Positions 1 through 6,106 of a stretch of 7,362 nucleotides of DNA are shown in pieces. This DNA comes from Verrucomicrobiota bacterium (GTDB lineage Bacteria; Verrucomicrobiota; Verrucomicrobiia; Chthoniobacterales; UBA10450), in the NCBI GenBank assembly GCA_003219225.1, contig QHPZ01000202.1, positions 8,594-15,955 on the forward strand, given 5' to 3'. The notes below the pieces were generated by a model. It was not told where the DNA came from. It made no database searches and saw nothing but the letters and a program-made list of their open reading frames with translations. A program made the translations under genes and the position numbers. Every line of letters begins with the position of its first letter. The stretch's first letter is position 1.

Positions 1-2
1 AC

Positions 3-260
3 CGATACCACCACCACCAGCAGCAGCAGCAGTTTGAAAATTTCACGGCGTCGGCGCTTTACTGCGAAAAGTGTCGGGCCGCCATGCCGGTCCGTGAGCG
101 GCTGCTCCTGATCCTGCCAGACCGGGAGATATTCGATTATCTCTGCACCGGCTGCGGTTCGTCCGTCGGCCAGCGCGAAGTCACCGCCGGCGAGAAATTG
201 ATGACCCAGGCAATGGCCGAGCGGCGCGCGCGCCGTGGGCCGCTGGGGGTTTTGCCATAA
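3..260 (+). CDS. Small zinc-ribbon protein, 5' end cut by the window edge
   Basis: The reading frame is open from the first complete codon at position 3 to TAA at 258-260, giving 85 visible residues; the start lies before the window. After a His/Gln-rich stretch come two cysteine pairs, YCEKC (Cys codons at 63 and 72) and LCTGC (144 and 153), arranged C-x2-C-x23-C-x2-C. This is a typical zinc-ribbon or rubredoxin-like knuckle that should bind one Zn2+. The segment between them, rich in Arg and Leu, contains LLLILPD and DYLCTGCG. The C-terminus is basic (AERRARRG). The stop is only 7 bp before the fmt ATG, so the two genes are probably co-transcribed. I do not recognise a named family. A nucleic-acid-binding or ribosome-associated role is possible from the fold and neighbours, but that is inference. 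An internal ATG at 84 would remove the first Cys pair and is unlikely to be the true start. Confidence 0.7.
   Translation, partial: RYHHHQQQQQFENFTASALYCEKCRAAMPVRERLLLILPDREIFDYLCTGCGSSVGQREVTAGEKLMTQAMAERRARRGPLGVLP
6..32 (+). repeat. CAC/CAG trinucleotide run encoding His3-Gln5
   Basis: Three CAC codons (9-17) are followed by five CAG codons (18-32), all in the zinc-ribbon reading frame, giving Tyr-His3-Gln5-Phe. It is a short in-frame microsatellite in what looks like a disordered N-terminal tail. Confidence 0.7.
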
Positions 261-267
261 CGCGCCC

Positions 268-1215
268 ATGCGCGTTCTCTTCATTGGCACCGGCGCGATC
301 GGGGTGCCGGCATTGCAGGCGCTGATCAATTCAACCGAGCACGAGCTCGTTGGCGTAATCACTGGTTCAGACAAGCCAGTCGGACGCGAGCAACGAATCG
401 AACCCTCACCGATCAAAAAGGCGATCGGTAGGGCGCGACCGTCCGCCACAGGACGGATTCGCCGTGGCGAACCGGGCGCGCCGATCTTACAACCCGCAAG
501 AATCAAAGAACCACAAACCGTTGCTGACATTCGCGCGCTCGCGCCGGACGCGATTGTCGTAATGGCTTATGGTCAGATATTGCCGCGTGACGTGCTCGAA
601 ATCCCACGGCTCGCCTGTTTAAACTTGCACGCTTCGTTGTTGCCGCGCTGGCGCGGCGCGGCACCAATTCAGGCAGTGATCGCCGCCGGCGATCGCGAAA
701 CCGGCATCACGGTCATGTACATGGCCGAGGGGCTCGACACTGGCGACATTCTGCTGCAACGCCAGATCGACATCCTGCCGAATGATACCGGCGGCACATT
801 GCACGATCGGCTCGCCCAAATTGCGCCGGAAGCTCTGCTCGAATCCCTGCATCTGCTCGCGCGCGGCAACGCACCGCGCGTTCCGCAGGACAACACGCGC
901 GCAAGCTATGCTCCGAAACTGACCCGCGAACACGGCCGGATCGATTGGAACGAGCCCGCCGACGTCATCGCGCGAAAAATTCGCGCTTACAATCCGTGGC
1001 CCGGCGCGTTCGCGAAGCTCGACAACCGCAACCTGAAGATCTTTTCCGCCGCAATTGTCGATCTTAGCGGCAAACCCGGAGAAATTTTGCGCAGCGATAA
1101 AGAACTCGTGATTGCTGCCGGCGAGATGGCGCTCTCGTTACATGAAGTGCAGCTCGAAGGCAAAAAGCGGATGAGCGCCGCCGAATTTCTAAAAGGTTTT
1201 CGCGTGTCCTTGTAG
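268..1215 (+). CDS. fmt: Methionyl-tRNA formyltransferase
   Basis: Fmt transfers a formyl group from 10-formyltetrahydrofolate to the amino group of Met-tRNAfMet in the cytoplasm, making the initiator tRNA. The 315-residue product has the N-terminal formyltransferase fold (MRVLFIGTGAIGVPAL) and the catalytic signature LNLHASLLPRWRG with Asn119 and His121. It also has GLDTGD with catalytic Asp157, and the C-terminal tRNA-binding OB domain (RIDW near 224, AYNPWPGAF near 240, KKRMSAAEFL near 299). ATG 268 is chosen because the protein starts directly with beta-strand 1; the GTG at 235 would add an unconserved extension overlapping the previous gene. No good Shine-Dalgarno is visible. Odd point: between SPIKK (47-51) and PILQP (72-76) lie about 13 more residues than in E. 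coli Fmt as I remember it, Arg-rich and encoded by a palindromic sequence. The TAG stop falls inside another palindromic repeat. Function is secure. Confidence 0.96.
   Translation: MRVLFIGTGAIGVPALQALINSTEHELVGVITGSDKPVGREQRIEPSPIKKAIGRARPSATGRIRRGEPGAPILQPARIKEPQTVADIRALAPDAIVVMAYGQILPRDVLEIPRLACLNLHASLLPRWRGAAPIQAVIAAGDRETGITVMYMAEGLDTGDILLQRQIDILPNDTGGTLHDRLAQIAPEALLESLHLLARGNAPRVPQDNTRASYAPKLTREHGRIDWNEPADVIARKIRAYNPWPGAFAKLDNRNLKIFSAAIVDLSGKPGEILRSDKELVIAAGEMALSLHEVQLEGKKRMSAAEFLKGFRVSL
427..482 (+). repeat. In-frame palindromic element inside fmt (three-way-junction fold)
   Basis: An outer stem (GGCGCG 432-437 with CGCGCC 477-482) encloses two hairpins: CCGTCC/GGACGG (439-444 with 451-456) and TTCGCC/GGCGAA (458-463 with 466-471). 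A competing pairing CGCCAC/GTGGCG (444-449 with 464-469) also exists. The block matches the extra fmt residues from about Ile53 to Gly70, and begins GGTAGGG, as does the minus strand of the repeat at 6107-6167. Read as inserted repeat DNA kept in frame; the high GC content makes chance hairpins possible. Confidence 0.55.
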
Positions 1216-1259
1216 CCGCGGTCGCTGACCGCGGTCCGGCGTCAGCTACGCCGGCTACA
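1211..1259 (+). repeat. Palindromic repeat with a perfect three-way-junction fold at the fmt stop codon
   Basis: The outer stem TGTAG (1211-1215) pairs with CTACA (1255-1259). Inside are two perfect hairpins: CCGCGGTC/GACCGCGG (1216-1223 with 1227-1234, loop GCT) and CCGGCGT/ACGCCGG (1236-1242 with 1248-1254, loop CAGCT). Outside the two loops only T1235 is unpaired. The outer arm contains the fmt TAG stop (1213-1215). It resembles REP-type dispersed repeats. No T-run follows directly (TCATTTT begins at 1261), so it is not a classical terminator, though it could slow or process the fmt-pyrH transcript. Confidence 0.7.
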
Positions 1260-1312
1260 GTCATTTTGCTTTCCAAGATCGACATGTTTGAGTTTGATGA
1301 GTATCCGCCGCC

Positions 1313-2068
1313 ATGGAAACGGAAACGCCAGCTTACAAACGCATCGTCCTCAAGTTGAGCGGGGAAGCCATGCAGGAGCGCGGCGGACGCGACAACATTT
1401 CGCCGCCGGTCGTCCGCGAGATCGCCGCGCGGATTAAGGAAGTGAACGACCTGGGCGTGCAAACTTCGGTCGTGATCGGCGGCGGAAACATCTGGCGCGG
1501 CTTAGCGGCGTCGCATCGTGGAATGGATCGCACGACCGCCGATTACATGGGGATGCTCGCGACTGTGATCAACGCGCTCGCGCTCCGCAGCACGCTCGAG
1601 CGCATGGATGTTGAGACGCGCGTGCAAACCGCCATCGAAATGAAAAATGTGGCTGAGCCGTTCATTCTCGGCCGCGCCATTCGCCATCTGGAGCTTGGTC
1701 GAGTCGTCATCTTCGCCGCCGGCACCGGCAATCCTTATTTCTCCACCGACACGACCGCGGCGCTGCGCGCGAGCGAGATTCGCGCCGATGTCATTCTCAA
1801 AGCGACAAAAGTGGATGGCGTTTACGATCGCGATCCCAATACCGACGCAAACGCAAAACGCTACGAGCGCATCACGTTCAGCGAAGCGCTGGCCAAACGG
1901 TTGCAGGTGATGGACTCGACCGCGTTCAGCCTTTGCATGGACAACAAAATCCCGATCGTGGTGTTCGATGTGAACAACCCGACCAACATTCGCGACGCGG
2001 TGCTCGGGCGAAAGGTCGGCACGCTGGTTTGCGATGACACGACGGCGCCGGAGAATCCCAAACAATGA
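1313..2068 (+). CDS. pyrH: UMP kinase (uridylate kinase)
   Basis: PyrH phosphorylates UMP to UDP with ATP in the cytoplasm, feeding all pyrimidine nucleotide synthesis; the bacterial enzyme is a hexamer of the amino-acid-kinase fold. The 251-residue product carries the hallmarks in order: [13 protein letters not shown] (Lys14, Gly17), [11 protein letters not shown] (54-63), the UMP-site region [14 protein letters not shown] (77-90) with Asp77, and [18 protein letters not shown] (136-153). [13 protein letters not shown] (163-175) and [10 protein letters not shown] (199-208) follow. Length is slightly above the usual 235-245 because of a short charged tail (TTAPENPKQ). ATG 1313 is preceded only by a weak purine patch (GATGAG). 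About 97 bp separate it from fmt, half taken up by the repeat at 1211-1259, and I see no convincing sigma-70 promoter there. It is coupled to frr by an ATGA overlap. Confidence 0.97.
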   Translation: METETPAYKRIVLKLSGEAMQERGGRDNISPPVVREIAARIKEVNDLGVQTSVVIGGGNIWRGLAASHRGMDRTTADYMGMLATVINALALRSTLERMDVETRVQTAIEMKNVAEPFILGRAIRHLELGRVVIFAAGTGNPYFSTDTTAALRASEIRADVILKATKVDGVYDRDPNTDANAKRYERITFSEALAKRLQVMDSTAFSLCMDNKIPIVVFDVNNPTNIRDAVLGRKVGTLVCDDTTAPENPKQ

Positions 2069-2625
2069 CGCGCGACGACATTCTGCTCGAGGCCGAGATG
2101 GCGATGGAAAAAAGCGTCGATTATCTCGTGCACGAATTTGCGGCCGTGCGCACCGGCAAAGCTTCGCCGGCGCTGGTGGAGAACGTCGACGTGCAAGCTT
2201 ACGGCGCGACCATGAAGCTGAAACAACTCGCGCTCATCACCACGCCGGAGGCGCGCCTGCTCGTGCTGCAGCCGTTCGATGCCGGCACCGTCCAGGACAT
2301 CGAGCGCGCGCTCAAGGAATCAAAGATCGGCATCACGCCGGCGGTTGACGGTAAAGTGATTCGCCTCCCAATTCCCGAGCTCTCGGAAGAACGGCGCAAA
2401 GATCTGGCGCGTTCGTTAGGGAAAATGGCCGAGGAAGCGCGCGTTCGTGTGCGCAACAACCGGCGCACCGCCCATGACGAGGCGAAAAAACTCAAAGCTG
2501 CCGGCGGATTGAGTGAAGATGGATTCCACGATCTCGAAACGGAAATTCAGAAGCTGACCGACCGCTTTGTTAAATCGATCGACGATCATCTCAAGCACAA
2601 GGAAGCGGAGATTATGAAGGTGTGA
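2065..2625 (+). CDS. frr: Ribosome recycling factor
   Basis: Frr (RRF) works with EF-G to split the post-termination ribosome so that subunits can be reused. The product is 186 residues, the normal family size. It shows the N-terminal helix of domain I, then [20 protein letters not shown] (28-47), and domain II with [13 protein letters not shown] (60-72). Next come the hinge and [27 protein letters not shown] (105-131) with the conserved RVRNNRR (128-134, Arg130 matching the functional Arg of domain I), and a C-terminal helix ending [10 protein letters not shown]. The start overlaps the pyrH stop as ATGA (2065-2068), indicating translational coupling; GGAG at 2050-2053 inside pyrH is a plausible Shine-Dalgarno. 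It is the last gene of the plus-strand group, followed by repeat-rich DNA. Confidence 0.97.
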   Translation: MTRDDILLEAEMAMEKSVDYLVHEFAAVRTGKASPALVENVDVQAYGATMKLKQLALITTPEARLLVLQPFDAGTVQDIERALKESKIGITPAVDGKVIRLPIPELSEERRKDLARSLGKMAEEARVRVRNNRRTAHDEAKKLKAAGGLSEDGFHDLETEIQKLTDRFVKSIDDHLKHKEAEIMKV

Positions 2626-2629
2626 GGGA

Positions 2630-2685
2630 AATGACGAAGCACGAATGACGAATGTCGAAGGAATGACCATTCGGATTTCGTCATT
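2630..2685. repeat. AATGACGAA motif repeats forming a hairpin downstream of frr
   Basis: The 9-mer AATGACGAA occurs directly at 2630-2638 and 2644-2652 and inverted (TTCGTCATT) at 2677-2685. The second and third copies can pair, with GAATG/CATTC forming an inner stem. It begins 4 bp after the frr stop. It could serve as an imperfect bidirectional transcription end between convergent genes, although there is no clear T-run. Confidence 0.55.
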
Positions 2686-2697
2686 GCGCGTCAGCGT

Positions 2698-2750
2698 TTA
2701 CAGCCGCACCAGGTCGAGCAAGAACTGGCACCAGAGATAGATCATCCCGC
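2698..2750 (-). pseudogene. Orphan second copy of the C-terminal tail of the adjacent membrane-protein gene
   Basis: On the minus strand this 53-bp stretch encodes GMIYLWCQFLLDLVRL followed by TAA, the same 16 residues that end the gene at 2891-3706. It matches 2891-2943 at 49 of 53 positions without gaps. The four differences are all silent: TAA for TGA, CTG for CTC, GAC for GAT and CTC for CTT. Homology stops abruptly at GC/2750; on the other side only a few bases after the stop (CGCTG) are shared. The frame upstream runs a short way into the inverted-repeat element, with an ATG that would give a 21-residue peptide, and I doubt this is expressed. It is a gene remnant left by duplication and deletion, or by insertion of an element carrying a replacement tail. 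Confidence 0.75.
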
Positions 2751-2757
2751 ACTTCTC

Positions 2758-2884
2758 TGTCATTCCGAGCGGAGCGAAGCGCAGTCGAGGATCTCACAAT
2801 CGACGCTGCGATGACGCTGTTTAGCTTGTGTGCCCCAGGCTCAGATTGTGAGGTCCCTCGCCGTCTGCGCGGCTCGGGATGACA
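2758..2884. mobile_element. 127-bp inverted-repeat element (MITE-like), no coding content
   Basis: The left arm (2758-2801) starts TGTCATTCCGAGC and ends CTCACAATC. The right arm (2844-2884) starts GATTGTGAG and ends GCTCGGGATGACA, so both ends of the arms pair and the middle pairs imperfectly. A 42-bp centre (2802-2843) contains GACGCTG twice. I see no open reading frame for a transposase. Sequences starting GTCATTCCGAGC are common intergenic repeats in several GC-rich phyla, from general memory. It sits between the two copies of the gene tail (2698-2750 and 2891-2943), so they may have arisen in the same event. Its transcript from either strand would form a long hairpin between the convergent genes. 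Confidence 0.65.
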
Positions 2885-2890
2885 GCGCTT

Positions 2891-2943
2891 TCAGAGCCGC
2901 ACCAGATCGAGCAAGAACTGGCACCAAAGATAGATCATCCCGC
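2891..2943 (-). repeat. Functional copy of the duplicated gene tail
   Basis: This is the last 16 codons plus TGA of the membrane-protein gene, paired with the orphan copy at 2698-2750 (49 of 53 identical, all differences silent). Confidence 0.75.
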
Positions 2944-3706
2944 GCCAGGAGTATTTCACGTCACCGTCGGGCGTTTGTTTAAGGACGCCTTTGTCGATGT
3001 TGTGCGCGATTTGGTCGCGCAGATCTTTTTCCATCTCCATCTGGATCCGCTCTTCGTCGAGTGGATCGACCGCCCCGACGTCCACCTGGTTGCGCCGAAG
3101 AAATTCGCGATGGCTTTGATAGAGCTGCCAGAATGAGTGGTCGGGCCGCTGGCGATTGATCCGGAACTGCGGCGTCAATTTCAGGCCGTAGGAGAGTGGA
3201 TAATTCCAGGTCGTCCAGATGGTGCCGTTCTGCGCGCGCGAGGAGATGCGCAGGTAATAAAAGGAGAGATCATTCTGTTCATTCAGGCAGATCGTCGCTT
3301 GGGCGCGGTCCTCGTCCTTGTAGAACAAACGAAAGAATTGCCGGTAATCTTCCCAGTCCCAGCCGGCGTCGTTCACGTGCACGAACCCTTCGTTCTCGAT
3401 CTCGTGCGTGATCTCGTTCAGGTTCGGGAAGATATCCGACGAGGGCGGACTCTTCGGCCGAAGCTGCTTCTCTTTCGGCAACCGCAGCGTCCGGATACGG
3501 GTGAGAATTTCCAGCCATGGAAGAAAGAGCCAGCTCAGCGCCGCGATCAGGCCGAGCACCCAACTGCCGGTGATGAAATAGATCGCCAGATAGGATGAGA
3601 TGAGGATGCCGAGTGCGCCCGCTTTCTGCGAAAAGGAGCTTTGGAAACTGCGCAGGGCGACACTGAGCACCGCTACCCCGAGCGTCAGGAAAAGGCCGAA
3701 GAGCAT
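2891..3706 (-). CDS. Hypothetical membrane protein with cytoplasmic-type C-terminal domain
   Basis: The 271-residue product is not a family I can name. Residues 1-18 (MLFGLFLTLGVAVLSVAL) form a hydrophobic helix without a signal-peptidase site. Residues about 31-70 (from GALGILISS to LPWLEIL) form one long or two short membrane helices around a Gly-Ser-Trp turn. A basic, proline-containing linker (RLPKEKQLRPKSPPSS) leads to a soluble domain from about 90 to 271. That domain is rich in aromatic residues (DAGWDWEDYRQFFRLFYKDED, FYYLRISS) and acidic helices (DEERIQMEMEKDLRDQI), and the protein ends in a hydrophobic tail. No catalytic motif or metal-binding cluster is evident. It starts at ATG 3706, overlapping the glutaredoxin stop as TAATG, so it is translationally coupled to that gene and is the last gene of the minus-strand operon. 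Its final 16 codons are duplicated downstream. Expression as a real protein is well supported; function is unknown. Confidence 0.8.
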   Translation of the reverse strand: MLFGLFLTLGVAVLSVALRSFQSSFSQKAGALGILISSYLAIYFITGSWVLGLIAALSWLFLPWLEILTRIRTLRLPKEKQLRPKSPPSSDIFPNLNEITHEIENEGFVHVNDAGWDWEDYRQFFRLFYKDEDRAQATICLNEQNDLSFYYLRISSRAQNGTIWTTWNYPLSYGLKLTPQFRINRQRPDHSFWQLYQSHREFLRRNQVDVGAVDPLDEERIQMEMEKDLRDQIAHNIDKGVLKQTPDGDVKYSWRGMIYLWCQFLLDLVRL

Positions 3707-3951
3707 TACGGATTGATCTCGTGCTTGCGCAGGAATCGTTCCAACTGATCGGTGTCGAAGTTGGCCAGGACCTTGTCGCCGGCCACGAACGTCGGCACAT
3801 AGCTCTGGGCCGAGAGCTGTTTCATCTCTTCGTAAGCTTGTCGATCTTCCCCGACATCGATCTCGGTGAAGCTGTAGCCGCGCTCGTTTAGATAATCCTT
3901 GGCGTCAATGCACCATGAGCACCATTCGCGGCTGTAGAGTTTCAATTCCAT
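3706..3951 (-). CDS. Glutaredoxin-family thiol-disulfide oxidoreductase
   Basis: The 81-residue protein has the small glutaredoxin fold: MELKLYSREWCSWC with the redox pair Cys11-x-x-Cys14 at the start of helix 1, DAKDYLNERGYSFTEIDV (helix 1 and strand 2), and the cis-proline motif YVPTF (Pro53). A C-terminal helix NFDTDQLERFLRK completes it. The active site CSWC differs from classical CPYC glutaredoxins and is closer to NrdH/YruB-type small redoxins; it could reduce protein disulfides using glutathione or thioredoxin reductase, and the sequence does not decide which. ATG 3951 is chosen because the domain begins right there; a TTG at 3990 would add 13 unconserved residues. No clear Shine-Dalgarno is seen. 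It lies about 46 bp after fadJ, and its stop overlaps the next start (TAATG). The membrane protein downstream is the most likely functional partner, by coupling alone. Confidence 0.88.
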   Translation of the reverse strand: MELKLYSREWCSWCIDAKDYLNERGYSFTEIDVGEDRQAYEEMKQLSAQSYVPTFVAGDKVLANFDTDQLERFLRKHEINP

Positions 3952-3997
3952 TGCTGCGCCGAAATAAACGAGCGTAGCTTTTCTCGTCAATCCCCGC

Positions 3998-6064
3998 TCA
4001 GTGCGGATAAAACCTCGTGCCCGCGTGCGCGTGCTGTTTCAGCAACTCGCACGGCGCAAATTTTTCATCCACACGGGCAAGCATTTCGAGTTGATCGACA
4101 ACTTCTTTCAAACCGAAATGCTCCGCGAAGCGCAGTGGCCCGCCCCGGAACGGCGCGAAACCCGTGCCGAGGATCATCCCGTAATCGGCGTCCTCGGGTG
4201 CTTCGACGACGTTTTCTTCGAGACAACGCGCCGCTTCGTTCACCATGAGAAACACGAGCCGGTGCGCCAATTCCTCGCCAGTTAATCGCAGTTCCACATC
4301 CCCGTGCAATCCGCGGCGCCATTGCGCGAGCGCGTCGTTCGGGGCCGCTGTCTTGCCGTCGTATTTATAGAAACCGACGCTGCTCTTGCGCCCAAGCATC
4401 TGGCCATCGCGCAGCCAGAGCAGCACGGCCGGCGCATGATCGCGGCGCCCGAACGCCTCCTCGAGCGTTGCGGCTATGTCGATAGTGATGTCGGCGCCGA
4501 TCTCGTCGATCAAGCGCAACGGCCCCATTGGCATGCCCCATTCCACAAGTGCATTGTCGATCTTGTCGGGTTCGACACCTGCTTCGAAAAGCTCCGCCGC
4601 GTCGAGCAGGCAGGGAAATAAAACGCGATTCACCAAAAACCCCGGACTATCGCGCACGACGACGGGAAGTTTGCCGATTTGCCTAACGAACGCGAGCGCG
4701 TGCTCCCTGGCTTCCCCGGAAGTTTCCTTTGCCAGGACGACTTCGACCAATTTCATCCGGCTAACGGGATTAAAGAAATGCAAACCGAGGACGCGTTCGG
4801 GCGCGACGGTGCAATCGGCGAGCTCGCTCACTGGCAGCGCGGAGGTGTTTGTCGCCACAATCGTGTGAGGCCCGGCTTGCATCGAGAGTTCGCGGAAGAT
4901 TTCCTTTTTGATCTCCATTTTCTCGGAGGCCGCTTCGATGACGAACTCGACGTCGCGCAATTCCATCGGCGCAGTGGAAGCAACGATTCGCGCCCGGCCG
5001 CGCCTGGCGTCCTCTTCGCTCATCAGACCGCGCCTGACCGCGTCGGCGTAGTTTTTTTCAATCTTTGCGAGCCCGCGATCGAGAATGTCGCGGCTCACAT
5101 CGCGCAAGATCACCGTCACGCCACGCGAGCTCAGCCACTGCGCGATGCCCGAGCCCATCACGCCGGCGCCAATGACGGACGCGTGCACAACTTTCGGGTG
5201 CAAGCTTGTGGAAGTGCCCTTCTTGTATTTCTCCGCCAGAAAGAAATTTCGGATCAGATTTTGGGTCGGCTCGCTTTGGCCAAGATCGACAATCGCGTCG
5301 AGCTCGCGTTGCATAGACTCCTGCGGAGAGCTTTCAAGCGCGCGATGGATAATATCGAACGCGCGCGCCGGCGCCGGGTTGCCGAGTTCAGGCGGGCGTT
5401 TGACCTGCGTCTCGATGTGCGGCGGAGAAGGCGTGGGTCTTTTCCCCTGCGCGATCTTGTTTCGCGCTACGTCGAGCAATTGGTCGCGCGGGACAATTTC
5501 ATCGACCAAACCAGTCTTTAGCGCCTCGCGCGCGGAGTGGAGTTTGCCGTTGAGAATGACCTCGCGCGCCGCTCCGAGCCCGATCAATCGCGGCAAACGC
5601 GTGCACCCGCCCCACGCCGGGACGAGTCCGAGCGTCGTCTCCGGCAAACCGATCCGCGTCGCGGAGTCGTCCGAGGCGACGCGATAGTGGCACGCCAGCG
5701 TGATTTCGTATCCGCCGCCCGCGCAGGCGCCATGAATCGCAGCCACGCTCGGTATTTTCAGCGCGGCGATTCGATTGAACACGCCCTGACCTGTGGCGAT
5801 GAACTCGCGCAATGCGCCGGTCTGCGCGTCTTCCAAAAGCGTTTTCAGATCCGCGCCCGCGATGAAGATCGACTTCTTTGCTGAGGTAACGATGAGGCCG
5901 CGGAGCGAGCCGTCCTTTTCGATCATGTCGAGGTGCTCATCCAGCTCTTGGAGCGTGGCGGCATCGAAAATGTTCGCACCGGAATCGGGTCGATCGAAAG
6001 TCAGCGTGCAAATGCCATCGTCGACCTGGCGTTGAATCATTGAAGCTGCGGCAACAGCCGGCAT
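3998..6064 (-). CDS. fadJ: Fatty acid oxidation multienzyme: enoyl-CoA hydratase / 3-hydroxyacyl-CoA dehydrogenase
   Basis: This bifunctional enzyme hydrates trans-2-enoyl-CoA and oxidises the L-3-hydroxyacyl-CoA with NAD+, steps two and three of beta-oxidation in the cytoplasm. The hydratase/isomerase domain spans about 10-200: IAGADL (68-73) and HGACAGGGYE (111-120) form the oxyanion hole, and Glu120 and Glu142 (in GLPETTLGLVPAWGG) match the two catalytic Glu. The dehydrogenase domain follows from about 292: the NAD-binding loop GAGVMGSG (299-306), IEAASEKMEIKKEIF (376-390), NTSALPVSELA (406-416), GLHFFNPVSRMKLVEVV with catalytic His429, and RDSPGFLVNRVL (471-482). The C-terminal repeat ends in GTGFAPFRGGPLRFAE. 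At 688 residues it is near the usual 700-730. ATG 6064 is preceded by GAGAA at about 8 nt; ATG 6040 (680 residues) is an alternative, and longer starts would read through the repeat at 6107-6167. The thiolase partner is not in the window. FadJ versus FadB naming is tentative. Confidence 0.93.
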   Translation of the reverse strand: MPAVAAASMIQRQVDDGICTLTFDRPDSGANIFDAATLQELDEHLDMIEKDGSLRGLIVTSAKKSIFIAGADLKTLLEDAQTGALREFIATGQGVFNRIAALKIPSVAAIHGACAGGGYEITLACHYRVASDDSATRIGLPETTLGLVPAWGGCTRLPRLIGLGAAREVILNGKLHSAREALKTGLVDEIVPRDQLLDVARNKIAQGKRPTPSPPHIETQVKRPPELGNPAPARAFDIIHRALESSPQESMQRELDAIVDLGQSEPTQNLIRNFFLAEKYKKGTSTSLHPKVVHASVIGAGVMGSGIAQWLSSRGVTVILRDVSRDILDRGLAKIEKNYADAVRRGLMSEEDARRGRARIVASTAPMELRDVEFVIEAASEKMEIKKEIFRELSMQAGPHTIVATNTSALPVSELADCTVAPERVLGLHFFNPVSRMKLVEVVLAKETSGEAREHALAFVRQIGKLPVVVRDSPGFLVNRVLFPCLLDAAELFEAGVEPDKIDNALVEWGMPMGPLRLIDEIGADITIDIAATLEEAFGRRDHAPAVLLWLRDGQMLGRKSSVGFYKYDGKTAAPNDALAQWRRGLHGDVELRLTGEELAHRLVFLMVNEAARCLEENVVEAPEDADYGMILGTGFAPFRGGPLRFAEHFGLKEVVDQLEMLARVDEKFAPCELLKQHAHAGTRFYPH

Positions 6065-6106
6065 ACCATGGATTCTCGATTGTTTCTGCCAAATGCCAAG
6101 CGTGGA

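Noticed and set aside
235..267. GTG 235 as an earlier start for fmt (11 extra residues).
   Set aside because: It would overlap the zinc-ribbon gene by 26 bp and add residues not seen in the family; ATG 268 opens directly on the first beta-strand.
1211..1275. Rho-independent terminator after fmt.
   Set aside because: The hairpins are strong, but the T-rich stretch begins several bases after the outer stem and is short; the perfect junction fold fits a dispersed repeat better.
1284..1358. A 24-codon open frame ([16 protein letters not shown]...) overlapping the pyrH start as a possible leader peptide.
   Set aside because: No ribosome site, no attenuator-like structure after it and no codon pattern related to nucleotides; likely chance in GC-rich DNA.
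1502..2065. A 187-codon minus-strand open frame opposite pyrH, and similar long frames opposite frr, fadJ and mgtE.
   Set aside because: They are antisense shadows of strongly conserved genes, common in GC-rich sequence, and their products show no recognisable domains.
2879..3598. Two plus-strand open frames (85 and 153 codons) opposite the membrane protein.
   Set aside because: The minus-strand protein has coherent membrane helices, a coupled start and a conserved duplicated tail; the plus-strand frames have none of these.
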